From NCBI GenBank assembly GCA_030180135.1, contig CM058234.1, positions 7,995,543-8,059,542 on the forward strand: a DNA stretch of 64,000 bases. The letters run 5' to 3'. The DNA is from Orychophragmus violaceus. Lineage: Eukaryota; Streptophyta; Magnoliopsida; Brassicales; Brassicaceae. Numbering within the stretch: position 1 is the first letter of the stretch; each line of letters begins with the position of its first letter. This document shows, piece by piece, positions 22,470-33,550 of this stretch. The position numbers were made by a program, and so were the translations under genes. The notes under the pieces are model-generated. The model saw only the letters and a list, made by a program, of their open reading frames with translations, did no database searches and was not told the DNA's origin.

Positions 22470-23324
22470 CTAACGTAGAACTTGAATTAATAACACAATA
22501 CCTGAAGAAGAAGTACCATACATCTTCTCCATCTCTTGTGAATCTTCCAAGAATTTAATGCAATCTCTCTTCCAATGCCCCGACTCATTACAGTAGAAGC
22601 ACTTACTAACACCAGATGGGCTTGACTTGGGCTTATATGATGACACAGACTTATCCTGATTCCAAATCTGGACGACCTTGCCTTCACCCTTGTCTATACA
22701 AGATTTCTCAAATCTTTTGCCCCTTTTGATGTTTTGCTCTGCTGCTTTGATCATAACATGCAGCTCAGTCAACGTCTTCGTCAAGCCTTTCTTGATATAG
22801 TTCTTAATGAACTTATCATAGCTTAATGGCAGTGACTGCAGAATGATGTCTATAGCTAACTCTAAGCTGACAGGACATCCCAGTCTCCCCAGGTTATCAA
22901 CGTAACCCATCAGTTTAATGACATGAGGACTTACTGGAGCATCCTCTTGTAGCTTGCACTCAGTTAGAGACTTCACCGTCTGGAATCTCTCAACTCGTGC
23001 CAGATCCTGAAACTTCAGTTTCAGGCTGGTGATCATCTCTATTGGCGACTCCATGTTCTCGTATTGACTCTTCAAGTCCGAGTTCATAGTAGCCAACATC
23101 AGGCCACGCACATCTACCACATCAATATAATGCTTATTCCAAGCATTATATGCTGCATGCGAGCGATTGGTCCCAAGCCTTTCTGGAAGAGCTTTCTCAA
23201 GGACATAGTCCTTGCTCTCCTCCTTGAGAATGAATCTCAGATTCCGATACCAATCCAGGAAGTTGGATCCATTTAACTTGTCCTTCTCAAGGACGGATCG
23301 CAACGAGAAAGTAGTCATAGACAT
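22470..23324 (-). CDS. Copia-2 Gag (UBN2-type) with zinc knuckle
   Basis: Intact 284-codon minus-strand frame from ATG at 23324. The start (FSLRSVLEKDKLNGSNFLDWYRNLR) is the usual Ty1/copia gag N-terminus. A UBN2-like gag body follows, and a CCHC zinc knuckle CFYCNESGHWKRDC lies at residues 242-255. It stops soon after, where a related element would continue into protease; the protease is frameshifted and eroded. Gag forms the particle that packages element RNA. An unbroken gag in an otherwise dead element suggests Gag was still in use when the element last moved, or selection for packaging in cis. Confidence 0.85.
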   Translation of the reverse strand: MSMTTFSLRSVLEKDKLNGSNFLDWYRNLRFILKEESKDYVLEKALPERLGTNRSHAAYNAWNKHYIDVVDVRGLMLATMNSDLKSQYENMESPIEMITSLKLKFQDLARVERFQTVKSLTECKLQEDAPVSPHVIKLMGYVDNLGRLGCPVSLELAIDIILQSLPLSYDKFIKNYIKKGLTKTLTELHVMIKAAEQNIKRGKRFEKSCIDKGEGKVVQIWNQDKSVSSYKPKSSPSGVSKCFYCNESGHWKRDCIKFLEDSQEMEKMYGTSSSGIVLLIQVLR

Positions 23325-24044
23325 AAGCTGAAATCCAAGAAAACAAAGATTTAGTTATGTATATGATGAGAAATCTTATCAAATAAGAAAACTCGCATTA
23401 TATTCAAACAATGTTTCCTCTATGAATATAATGATCCAAGATCCATACATCACTAAAATCTGAGTGGGCGACTCGCCATTACCCAAACTTTAGTTATCTA
23501 GGTAAGCAAATCATTGCTAATTGTACCCAGTACAACTCTTGGTTGTGGATGAGACAAACTATGTCTAATCCACTCTGATGTCTCTGGGCCCAGAACTTCC
23601 GATAGCCCAGTCAAGTAAACCAATCTTTTTGTGTCTTGTGATCATTGACAGTTGCACTGCAAATCTGTCAAAGACCACCTGCCTTACCCATGTTGCAGTG
23701 GATACCAAGGACTCCAAGACTATCCAACAAACGACACGAGTTTTGACAGTAGACAAGATTGGGCAAGACATCAATGTTACTTGATATTTAGTTGAGGAAA
23801 CTAAACCCAAAAGTTTAGCAAATCAATTTCTTAGGTCATGTAATTGTTGATGTTAATGCACTGCAAGTCCATCAACATTATTACCTGCCTTACTCACGTA
23901 ATTGTGGACACCAAGCTCTTGGCTAGACATCACACAACGAAATGAGTCTTGACAGTTGACCATATTGAAGCTAAGCTTTGATCAATGTTTAAGTCTAGCT
24001 TGGTTTCTGCAAATTCAAGGTTCAATGACCAGAATTCCGAGTAC

Positions 24045-24185
24045 TGTGTCGATCGACGCAGACTATGTCTCTCGATCGACACTACCAAACAAAACCGGAC
24101 TTCAATAACCGGTTAATTCAATTAACCCGGTTCATCGAACCAGTCGTGTCGATCGACACAACCCATGTGTGACGGTCGACATAGA
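24045..24185. promoter_or_regulatory. CGATCG palindrome modules, Copia-2 leader (outer)
   Basis: One pair at 24045-24083 (TGTGTCGATCGACGCA plus CTCGATCGACAC, cores 23 bp apart) and one at 24145-24185 whose second member is degenerate (GACGGTCGAC). Confidence 0.7.
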
Positions 24186-24205
24186 CCTAAACCGAAGATA
24201 GTTTT

Positions 24206-24530
24206 GATAACCGGTCCAATCCAATTGAACTGACTTATCTGATCAAACTGATCTTAACCAATCAGTTTATACTAATCGGAATAATCAGTTCAATCCAATT
24301 GAACCAATTCATCCAATTTAAACCGTTTAAACCAGTTTCAACTGATTGCGATAACCGGTCCAATTCAATTGAACCGTATTATCCAATCAAACTGATTTAA
24401 CCCATCGGTTCATGCTAATTGAGATAATCAGTTTAATCCAATTAAACCAATTCATCCAATTTAAACCGATCAATTCGGACTTAACCAAGCATGATAACCG
24501 GTCCAACCCAATTGAACCGATTAACCATTC
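24206..24530 (-). repeat. 143-bp tandem repeat in the Copia-2 leader
   Basis: GATAACCGGTCCAAY begins at 24206, 24350 and 24493 (periods 144 and 143 bp). Within units AATTGAACCG and CCAATTTAAACCG recur. About 2.2 diverged copies sit between two palindrome modules. Confidence 0.75.
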
Positions 24531-24537
24531 GTTTGGT

Positions 24538-24735
24538 CTGTGTCGACCGACACAAACCTGTGTCGATCGATACGTGACCGAATCTGCTCTGTGTCGACCG
24601 ACACTCAACCTGTGTCGATCGACACAGAAGGCTTTCGGTTTTTCTTCGCGAAAAACCCTAGCCGCCGAATCTTGTCGTTTTCGCCGTTCTGTGTCGACTG
24701 ACACACCTAGTGTGTCGATCGACACTGTGCGAAAA
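24538..24735. promoter_or_regulatory. CGATCG palindrome modules, Copia-2 leader (inner)
   Basis: Three pairs, each a CGACCG or CGACTG palindrome followed 20-21 bp later by a perfect CGATCG palindrome (24538-24575, 24588-24627, 24688-24727). The last is bracketed by TTTTCGC on the left and GCGAAAA on the right. Confidence 0.75.
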
Positions 24736-24850
24736 CACAGACTCGAGCTTGATCGAAAACGATCTGACCTGTTCAATCTAAACAACTTGTTCTAGCGAAT
24801 CTAAATCATCAAATTCAATAAACAGGTCTGATTCAATGATAAAACCCTAA

Positions 24851-24863
24851 GGCTATGATACCA
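24851..24863 (-). other. Copia-2 primer binding site
   Basis: Minus strand TGGTATCATAGCC, one base after the 5' LTR; it matches the initiator tRNA-Met 3' end with one mismatch. Confidence 0.8.
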
Positions 24864-24864
24864 C

Positions 24865-25588
24865 TGTAGGAAATCCGAGCCAATTCTACCAGATTCAGAA
24901 TTCTCGCGAGTTCCCGATAGCCTAGGATCTAGGGTCTAGTTAATTGAATCCTTACCAATCTAGCGTTTACCTTGTTCTGGCAGCGGAAGAATGAGCAAGT
25001 AAACGAGATCTCCAGCGCCTCTATTGCTGCGCCTCTATCGTAGTCCACACGCACACAAGTTGGAATCCGCCGGGTTGCTAGCGCCGGGAATCGGATCTCT
25101 TGTGAGTTTTCTAGAGAAAGAGAATCAGTTTTTCTGTCAAGAACAAACTGTCTGTGACGGCATGCACCTTTAGGTCGAAATATAAAACTCGCTTATATAT
25201 TGACCTTGAAGTAAACCGAAACATCAGTTTCGGTTTCGCCTTCGTGTCGACCGATACACCTATTGGTGTCGATCGACACAAGTCTTGTATCGATCGATGC
25301 ACCAATGGTATCGATCGACACATCTCTTAAAACACTATATCAATGTGTATCCAATACACATTGATCCGATCATATGCCAATGATCAATCCCATACCAAGT
25401 GCATCCAACTTGCTTAGGTGTGTGACCCTGTAGGTTCACACGATGCTGGAAATGAGTTACAACTCATTTATCATAAGCGGTTTCTAGCAAAACATTATGA
25501 CTACCCAGTATCACATGAATTGTCCGATCTCGACAATACAACTATCTCTAGAGTTCGTACAATGTGATTTCAGGACATAATCCCAACA
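24865..25588 (-). repeat. Copia-2 5' LTR
   Basis: 724 bp. On the minus strand the order is U3 start at 25588, palindrome cluster 25322-25244, TATATAAG at about 25199-25192, then R/U5 to 24865. It lacks the 33-bp duplication seen in the other LTR. Confidence 0.93.
25192..25322 (-). promoter_or_regulatory. Copia-2 promoter: palindrome cluster then TATA
   Basis: Perfect CGATCG palindromes with 21-bp spacing, plus a CGACCG one, at 25322-25244. They lie about 45 bp upstream (minus-strand sense) of TATATAAG, the position of a proximal enhancer. Confidence 0.65.
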
Positions 25589-25705
25589 GCCTTGACATTC
25601 TTTATTCTTTTATTCGTGAGTTTACCTTGTGGATTTCTTCGTACAATAAATTTGCAGTCCATACACAATTAGGTTTACATTTTTTGAACTTTCAACTTTC
25701 CTATC

Positions 25706-26118
25706 TAATAGCAGCTTATCACAAAACGACAGTTCTGCGACAACAACAAAAGCATTGGGTCCAAGTTAGGAGAAGCCCAATGAGAAACAAAGCAGAATTA
25801 GCCCAACGAAGCCTGCCTGGATCAAACAGTCGACTGCAGAAACACCTGCAAAAGAAGACAAAACAATGAAGGAAAAGGAGGAATTGCAGAGATAGCTGGT
25901 ACGGGAAAGCTGAATGATCTGAAGTTATCTAATCGTTTTGCAGCCCTTGATCTATTGCAATGCTCTTGATCACGCCACCTGTTATAATGCTTTAGGGTTT
26001 TCAATCTCCTTTTAGTTTGTATTTAAGAAAGCTTCAGACGTTTGTAAAACCCTTAAGGAAAATCAATGAAGAATTTTTTTCATCCTCTTTACATCTCGAG
26101 TCTTTAGTTTCTCGTACA
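25706..26118 (+). repeat. Copia-1 5' LTR
   Basis: 413 bp, starts TAATAGCAGC and ends CTCGTACA immediately before the primer site. A TATTTAAG near 26020 could be the TATA box. Confidence 0.9.
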
Positions 26119-26131
26119 TGGTATCAGAGCC

Positions 26132-27791
26132 ATGGACAACAGATCCTTGGTAATTTTTTTTGTTCCTACTCTAAGCATCAAAAATTGTGTGACTGTTTCT
26201 CTCAATCAACAAAACTATGTTCTTTGGAAGACACATTTTGAGACATTTCTTTCTGGGCAAGGACTTCTCAGCTTCGTCACAGGAGATGTCATTGTCCCTC
26301 CGTCTACACTGACGGTACCTGGAATCAACAATACTGCTACCCAGGCGCCAAATCCGGATTATCTTATTCATTGTCAGGTAGACCAAGTTATCAAAGCTTG
26401 GCTCCTTGGCTCTCTCTCTGAAGAACTGCTAAACTTGGTTGTCGCCTGTAAATCCTCCGAGGATGTGTGGCTCACTCTCGCCAAGCACTTTACCAGGGTC
26501 TCCTCCTCCAGATTATTTGAGTTGCAGTGAAAGCTTCAAACTTTAGCCAAAAATGACAAGACAATGACAGAATATTTGAAGGAGGTCACGATGGTTTGTG
26601 ATCAGCTCTCCTCGGTTGGATCTCCTGTTGGTGAAAAAATGAAGATTTTCGGTGCTCTTCACGGATTAGGGAGGGATTACGAACCCATCAAAACCACAGT
26701 AGAGGGTTCTATCGATAACATTCCTACCCTGACTTTCGAAGAGATTGTACCTAAGCTCATAGGCTACGACGATAGACTCTAAGCTTACTCTACAGAGACA
26801 ACAGTCTCTCCTCATCTTGCGTTCAATCTCTCTCGGACAAACGACGACTCTGGTCAATACTACCACAACAACTATCGTGGAAGAGGTAACAACCAATTTA
26901 ACTCAAGCAGGGGACGTGGTTCTTTCTCTACCAGAGGAAGAGGATTCCCTCAGCAAATCTCTTCTTCCTCAAGCAGCTCCAGTGGCTACTCTGCAAATCC
27001 TGGTGTAGTTTGTCAGATCTGTGGCAAGATGGGTCATCCAGCTTTAAAATGCTGGCACCGGTTCAATAACAGTTACCAACATGAAGGTGTGCCTGCTGCC
27101 CTTGCTGCTTTGAGGATTACTGATGTAACTGAGCATTCTGGTCATGACTGGTACACAGATTCAGGAGCAACCTCGCATGTAACAAGCTCCCCAACTCACC
27201 TGAATCAATCCCATCCATACTCCGGGACAGACACTGTTATGGTGGGCAATGGCGAGTTCCTTCCAATCACCCATACTGGCAGTGCAAGCTTAGCCTCCAC
27301 CTCAGGTAATCTTCCTTTGACAGGTGTTTTGGTTTGTCCTAATATTGCTAAATCTCTACTATCTGTATCAAAAATCATCAAAGATTACCCTTGTACTCTT
27401 GAGTTTGATTCTGATGGTGTTCGCGTGACTGATAAGGCAACAAAGAAACTCCTTGTTATCGGAACAAACCGTGATGGCCTGTACAAGTTTGAGGATCAAA
27501 GCAAGCAGCATGTTCTATACTCTTCAAGACAGTGTTCATCAAGTGATGAAGTTTGGCATATGCGTCTGGGTCATCCTCAATCTCAGGTTCTGCAACATTT
27601 ATCATCAATCAAGGCAATCTCTATTAGTCAACTCTCCAATAAACTCTGAGAGTCATGTCAACTTGGTAAGAGTAGTAGGCTTCTTTTTATGCTTCTTCTT
27701 TTGTAGCATCAAAGCTCCTTGAGAGAATTCATTGTGATCTTTAGGGTCCTTCTCCAATAGTATCTTTTCAGGGTTTTTGATACTATGTTGT
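26132..27791 (+). pseudogene. Copia-1 gag, protease and integrase start
   Basis: Plus-strand frame fragments in order: gag (LNQQNYVLWKTHFETFL.., UBN2-type), stopped by TGA at 26528-26530 and TAA at 26780-26782 with a frameshift after it, then a CCHC knuckle CQICGKMGHPALKC (about 27015-27056). The aspartic protease motif DSGATSH follows (about 27155), then the GAG-pre-integrase zone with WHMRLGH (about 27555), ending in stops and the Gypsy insertion at 27792. The lineage resembles Arabidopsis RE1/RE2-type Copia elements. Not functional. Confidence 0.85.
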
Positions 27792-29011
27792 TGATAGGTT
27801 GTAAGTTTTCCCTATACTAAACTGCAAGTGAACAGCATGTCAAAGTAGTATATAGGGTTATCGAATCCACAGGGACACTTGGTCTCAAGAGAATCAAACT
27901 ATAGGAATAAATACTAGAAATAAGCAAATAGTGAATGAAATAAATTGCGGTGCGAGAAGGTAAATCAGTAGCAGAGATTAACGGTTGTGAAGCAAGTAAT
28001 TAAAAGCGTCAAGCCTAGGGTATTCTCAGGAAATCAGACAAGCAGACAGTTCATTCAGCAAGGATCTAATTAAGCACGGTTCTAGAACTCAAAACACAGA
28101 TATAGAATTAACCAAATTCCTTTGCGATAATTCTCTAAGTCTAAGTGCAGCAAACCAAACTTTCGTTTGCGAGAACTAACATATTAAACTAGCAATAAGT
28201 CCAAGTTTGATATGTTCACAATTATCCTAAACCAAACTTCCGTTTGCGCAAAGTTTAATTGCCCAATTTAATTAGTTCAGATTCCTAAACCCCACTTCCG
28301 TGACGTATTTAGCAACCTAAGATCTAGATTCTAATTGATCAGGTTAGAACTAGCTTTAAGCATAATTAAATTGAAGAACAGATATAGTTATGAATCCTTA
28401 ACTGAATTTGAACAAGTCTAGCAAGTCATGAAATCCTATGTGAGAAACCCTAAACCTAACTAGGAATCTACTCAGACATAGATAATGAAAACATAATCAT
28501 AGAATGAATAAATTGCATAAAAGAATAAGAGTAAAAGGGGTTCGAAATCTTCTCCAAATACAGATGATGTAACAGGTTCAGATCAGCCCCAAAAAGCTCT
28601 AAAATCCTCTGCTCTTAATTATGAAAGTGTATTGTAAAAAGTATCAAGCGTATCTAATAAAAACACTAAAAACTCTATTATATAGGCATAATCTCGGCCA
28701 GGGGCTTCTTTGTAAATATAAGGAACTTCTGGATCAAAGTGCAAATTCTTCACTCTTCTAAACCGCCGAGTTTTTGGCCCATCTCGCTGGTGCATCGATC
28801 GATGCTAGAGTGCAACGATCGACACCTTCCTCTGTTTCGGACAGTGAACTCTATCTCTCGGCCAAACACTCCAAAAATCTCCAAAATGCTTCATTATCTC
28901 CAATTCAGCTCCCAACCTGATTATACCTGTAAAAGACTCTAAAAGAACACAAAAGACACTAAAAACACACTTATATCATGGTCTAAAACTAGTAAAAACC
29001 ATGATATATCA
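27792..29011 (-). repeat. Gypsy 3' LTR
   Basis: 1220 bp, nearly identical to 36422-37642. Contains one palindrome pair at 28790-28826 and a TATATAAT at about 28685-28678 on the minus strand. Confidence 0.97.
28790..28826. promoter_or_regulatory. CGATCG palindrome pair, Gypsy 3' LTR
   Basis: TGCATCGATCGATGC and TGCAACGATCGACAC with cores 20 bp apart, preceded by TCTCGCTGG. Confidence 0.75.
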
Positions 29012-30368
29012 ACTCCCCCACACTTAGCCTTTGCTTGCCCTCAAGCAAAACAGAGAACTAAAACATGGTGAAGAGGTTTGAAAACTCTTCAGAAACTCAT
29101 TTCATCCTAGAAGCTACAATACTCAGATTCCCCTTAGTAAACCACTGCAAGAATCAATCACAGGATATCAAGACCAACATGTACTTCCCCCACACTTAGC
29201 AACTGTCCTAAGTAAACTCCACAATCACATTCAAGCATTCAAATTCTCCCTACTGACTTCTGCAAGTATTTAAGTGCGGTCTCACCTAAGGAGTATCGAT
29301 CTAAAGGCACATGGATTCTTACCTTATCAGCTCTAGACCACCATACTATCTTTCTCTAGTCCCTTTCTTCTCTTTCCCTTCTTTAACAACTGATTTTTCC
29401 CCACTGGGTATCATTTTTTTTTTTTATCAGTGTTCTTCCCGTTATAGGGTGTACTTTGGACACATTCCATGGATCACATGAGAGATAATAGTGTTTGCTA
29501 CTATTCCCATGACCACTTCGGAGTTACTAACTCATCCTCAGTTTATTATTATTATTTTTTTTACTTTATAGAAGGGGAGAAGGGGACTAAATAGGACAGG
29601 TTTACAGGCTGTGTCAGAACTAACAGGGAATCCGACATAAAGCATACCAAGCCCTTAGGTGAGAAATCTAAGTCAGTATTAAGGTTGAAGTCAGTAAAGG
29701 ATCCTCTGATACCTGAAGTGATGTGGGTGTTCCCAGTAGGTTGATCCGTGATGGAGTTTTCTAATAGTCATAGATAGATCCTGCAACTTCATCCCAATGG
29801 TTACTTAAGTTCCTGCAAGTCTTGTAAATCTTCTCAGAAAATCATAGTTTCTTACTTAAACAGTTTTGACTCAATAAAACAATTTTTTTTTGAAAAACGG
29901 ACTGACTCTTAAGAAAACAGAAAACAAAAGTCAGTAGCACCTCCCCCACACTTAAGACACACTGTCCCCAGTAGTGTCCAGCGAAGGCTCGGTAAAAAGA
30001 AAATAAAAATTGAAAAGGTGAAGTTATGTCTGTCGGGTTACCTCTGTCGCTCAGGCATCGATCGTTGCACTAAGTGCATCGACCGTTACTTGGCGATTTT
30101 CGTGTATAGTCGATCGTTGCTCAGGACCGCAACGATCGCTGCAATGCGATTCCTCTCGTGTTGTGACGATCGATGCATTTCTGCATCGATCGCTGCACTG
30201 CGAATTAACCGAGACCTGCAAACATAAACTCACCAAAAACAAAAACAAACGTAAAATCCTAACAAAAACACCAAAAATGAAAAAGAAAAACACTAGTACC
30301 TAATGGTGGGTTGTCTCCCACCCAGCGCTTGTTTAAGGTCAATAGCTTGACCGGACGGATGAGATCTT
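29012..30368 (-). other. Gypsy 3' noncoding region with three PPT-like tracts
   Basis: 1.36 kb after gag-pol without an ORF. On the minus strand TAAGTGTGGGGGAG-type tracts occur three times: next to the LTR (29013-29027), at about 29184-29200 and at 29941-29955. The LTR-proximal one is the expected polypurine tract. Palindrome modules lie at 30047-30203. Confidence 0.75.
30047..30203. promoter_or_regulatory. CGATCG palindrome modules, Gypsy 3' noncoding region
   Basis: Three pairs with core spacings of 21, 22 and 20 bp, each followed by GCGA (30093-30096, about 30146-30149, 30200-30203). The first is preceded by TCGC. Confidence 0.75.
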
Positions 30369-33308
30369 TCAAGTGGAGGGTGCAGCATCCAGAGGCAAAA
30401 TCTGACCTCTTGGAATCTCGGCCTTAGCCCAATAGTGTTTTACCCTCTGCCCATTAACAGCAAACTCATTACCTTCCTTGCCAATTAAAATGACAGCTCC
30501 ATATGGACGCACTTCCTTTATTGTGTAGGGACCGGACCATCTTGATTTCAGCTTCCCTGGAAACAAATGCAGACGAGAATTGTACAGAAGTACCTGGTCA
30601 TTAGGCTCAAACCGTCTAGAAACAATCTTTTTATCATGATAAGCCTTAGTCCTCTCCTTGTACAGCTTTGAGTTCTCATAGGCAAGATGTCTAATCTCAT
30701 CCAACTCATTAAGCTGTATCAACCTTCTTTCTGCAGCTGATTTAAGGTCAAAGTTCATCTGCTTCACAGCCCACGCTGCTTTGTGCTCAAGTTCCACCGG
30801 CAGATGGCATGCTTTTCCATACAACAAGTGAAATGGAGTAGTCCCTAATGGTGTTTTGAATGCAGTCCTGTAGGCCCATAAAGCATCATCAAGCTTAGCT
30901 GCCCAATCTTTCCTTGTCTTCCCAACTGTCTTTTCCAAGATTTCCTTGATTTGTCTGTTAGAAACCTCTACCTGTCCACTAGTCTGTGGGTGATAAGGAG
31001 TAGCAACTCGGTGATGCACTCCATGCTTCTTCAGGAGCTTCTCAAAAACCTTATTAATAAAGTGAGATCCTCCATCACTAATTACTATCCGAGGTACTCC
31101 AAATCTAGGGAATATGATAGATTTAAACAGCTTAATGACTACTGAAGAGTCATTGGTCGGACTGGCTATTGCTTCTACCCACTTAGATACAAAATCCACA
31201 GCAACTAATATGAATTTATTCCCGTATGATGAGGGAAAGGGACCCATAAAGTCGATGCCCCAGCAATCAAAAACCTCAACCTCAAGAATGAAATTCTGAG
31301 GCATCTCATGCTTCCTGCTAATTTTCCCTCTTCTCTGGCAGGCATCACAATGAGAAATAAAGGAATGAGTATCAGCGAACATTGTAGGCCACCAGAAACC
31401 TGCTTGCAAAACCTTAGACACAGTCTTAAATGTAGCAAAATGTCCTGCATAATCTGATCCGTGACAGTGGAAAAGGATATCTGGAACCTCTGACTCAGCA
31501 ACACATCTTCTATAAAGGCCATCCGAACAATGCTTATAGAGGTAAGGTTCATCCCAATAGTACCTCCTAAGTTCTCTGAAGAACCTCTTCTTTTCATATC
31601 CTTTCAGATTATCTGGTTCAGTCTCTGCAGCTAGATAATTGGCTATGTCTGCATACCATGGTCGATCATTTGTTGCGACAGCGTAGATCTCGAACTCATG
31701 CTTTCCAATCCGCACCATAAAAGTTTCTGGGTCTGTATCCGCACTGCAACGATCGTCACAGTCAGGTGTATCGATCGTTACTGCCCCGATAGATGCATCG
31801 ATCGACGCTGATGTAGCATCGATCGACGCAACGCGATTAATCCGACAGTTCTGCAGATTTCTGTCCAAATCTGTCTCACAGATTGTCCCAACCATATTGA
31901 CGTTTTCTTCAGGCAAGTAATCATTAATTGGCACGTCCTCCTCTACTAGCATCCTCGAAAGATGATCAGCAACTCCATTCTCAACCCCTTTCTTGTTTCT
32001 CACTTCAATATCAAATTCCTGAAGCAACAAGATCCATCTCAGCAGTCTCGGCTTAGCATCCTTCTTCTGCATCAGATACTTCAGTGCTGAATGATCAGTG
32101 TGGACAATTACCTTAGAGCCAACAAGATAAGAGCGAAATTTCTCAAATGCAAAGACAACTGCAAGCAACTCCTTCTCTGTTGTGGCATAGTTTCTTTGTG
32201 CATCATCCAGTGTCCTACTGGCATAATAGATAGCATGAAGTTTTCTATCTTTCTTTTGTCCAAGAACAGCTCCCACATCATAATCACTTGCATCGCACAT
32301 TACTTCGAAAGGCAAATCCCAATCCGGTGGCTGAACTATGGGAGCACTCACTAATGCCTGCTTGATCTGTTCAAATGCAGTTTGACAATCTGCAGTGAAC
32401 TCAAATTTGGTGTCTTTACACAGCAAAGCAGTTAGTGGCCTAGCAATCCTACTAAAATCCTTAATGAACCGTCTATAGAAACCAGCATGTCCAAGAAAGC
32501 TTCTAATAGACTTAACAGAATCAGGTGCCTGCAGGTTCGTCATTACCTCGATTTTGGCGCGGTCCACCTCTATTCCTGCTTCGGACACCTTATGTCTAAG
32601 CACAATGCCATCTCTGACCATGAAATGACACTTCTCCCAGTTAAGAACTAAGTGCTTCTCTTCACATCTTTTCAGAACCTTACACAGATTATCTAAGCAT
32701 TCATTATAGGATGATCCATATACTGAGAAATCATCCATGAATACTTCCATAAAATCCTCAATCATATCTGTGAATATGGACATCATGCATCTCTGGAAAG
32801 TGGCTGGTGCATTGCAGAGTCCAAAAGGCATCCTACGGTAGGCGAATGTCCCATATGGACAAGTGAAAGTGGTTTTTCCCTGATCCTCTGGATGGATGGG
32901 GATCTGAAAGAAACCTGAGTATCCATCTAAGAAGCAGTAGTAAGGATGATTTGCTAACCTTTCGAGCATCTGATCAATAAAAGGCAAAGGAAAATGATCT
33001 TTCCTGGTAGCAGCATTAAGCTTCCTGTAATCTATGCACATCCTGTGTCCTGTCACAGTCCTAGTAGGTATCAGCTCGTTCTTCTCATTCTTCACAACTG
33101 TAACACCGCCCTTCTTTGGCACTACATGGACTGGACTCACCCAATCACTGTCAGAGATAGGGTATATAATTCCAGCATCAAGGAGTTTCATAATCTCCTT
33201 TTTGACTACTTCCTGCAGATTAGGATTAAGTCTCCTCTGATGTTCGATTGATGTTTTGGACTCATCCTCAAGATGTATCCGATGCATGCACAGCTCCGGT
33301 GAGATACC
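30369..33308 (-). pseudogene. Gypsy pol: RT, RNase H, integrase
   Basis: Long minus-strand frame continuing the gag frame; 972 codons from the first Met at 33287 to 30369. Order: RT (CIDYRKLN at ~84-91, LDGYSGFFQI ~120, MDDF at ~184-187), RNase H (HTDHSALKYL), an integrase zinc finger (H..H..CDACQRRG), then the integrase core (DCWGIDFMGPF, VISDGGSHF and a downstream E). Domain cores look intact. It is cut from gag by an in-frame TAA at 33309-33311. Palindrome modules at 31741-31835 add an Asp/Ile/Ser-rich insert between RNase H and integrase. Called a pseudogene because of the stop, though the catalytic residues remain. Confidence 0.85.
31741..31835. promoter_or_regulatory. CGATCG palindrome modules inside Gypsy pol
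   Basis: Four palindromes forming two pairs (core spacing 22 and 21 bp) in the linker between RNase H and integrase, ending ACGCGA. Translated, they give repeated ASIDA/TID-like peptides. Confidence 0.75.
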
Positions 33309-33513
33309 TTAAATATCATTAAGGGAATAGCCAAGAGCCTTGCGATGCTTGCGCAGCTTGCTTAGCAGTAAAGTGAGCTCTGCGTTGTTCAAACTAGCGT
33401 TGACAATCACTGGATAAGTTGAATTCGGTCCAAGAAATGCGTACCTTAGCCCGGATGGAAGTTGTTTCAGATCTATTTTCGGAGCTTTTTCCTCTGCCCA
33501 GTCTCTGTCGACT

Positions 33514-33550
33514 TGCAACGATCGTTGCTTAGTTGGTATCGATCGTTGCA
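33514..33550. promoter_or_regulatory. CGATCG palindrome pair inside Gypsy gag frame
   Basis: TGCAACGATCGTTGC and TATCGATCGTTGCA, cores 21 bp apart, followed by CCCGCG. Confidence 0.72.

Larger units (their letters stand above)
23325..24864 (-). other. Copia-2 leader (LTR to gag)
   Basis: 1.54 kb between 5' LTR and gag, unusually long. From the gag end outward: a stretch with paired ACTGTCAAAACTCGTG-like repeats, palindrome modules at 24045-24185 and 24538-24735, and a 143-bp tandem repeat at 24206-24530. No coding frame is recognised. Confidence 0.7.
18521..25588 (-). mobile_element. Copia-2: Ty1/copia element, gag intact, pol ruined
   Basis: 7068 bp, flanked by a GCCTT target duplication (18516-18520 and 25589-25593). 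LTRs are TG...CA on the minus strand (TGTTGGGATTATG...GGATTTCCTACA). Next to the 5' LTR lies a primer site TGGTATCATAGCC (24863-24851), a one-mismatch initiator-tRNA-Met site. A purine tract (CAAGTGGGAGAT) abuts the 3' LTR. Minus-strand order: 5' LTR, long leader, intact gag, degenerate pol, 800-bp 3' noncoding region, 3' LTR. The LTRs differ by about four substitutions plus three indels, so insertion is recent, yet pol is badly decayed. It was probably mobilised in trans by a relative such as Copia-3. Confidence 0.93.

Noticed and set aside
28538..28550. GGTTCGAAAT resembling a tRNA B box
   Set aside because: It lies in a Gypsy LTR, is repeated in the other LTR, and no cloverleaf or A box is nearby.
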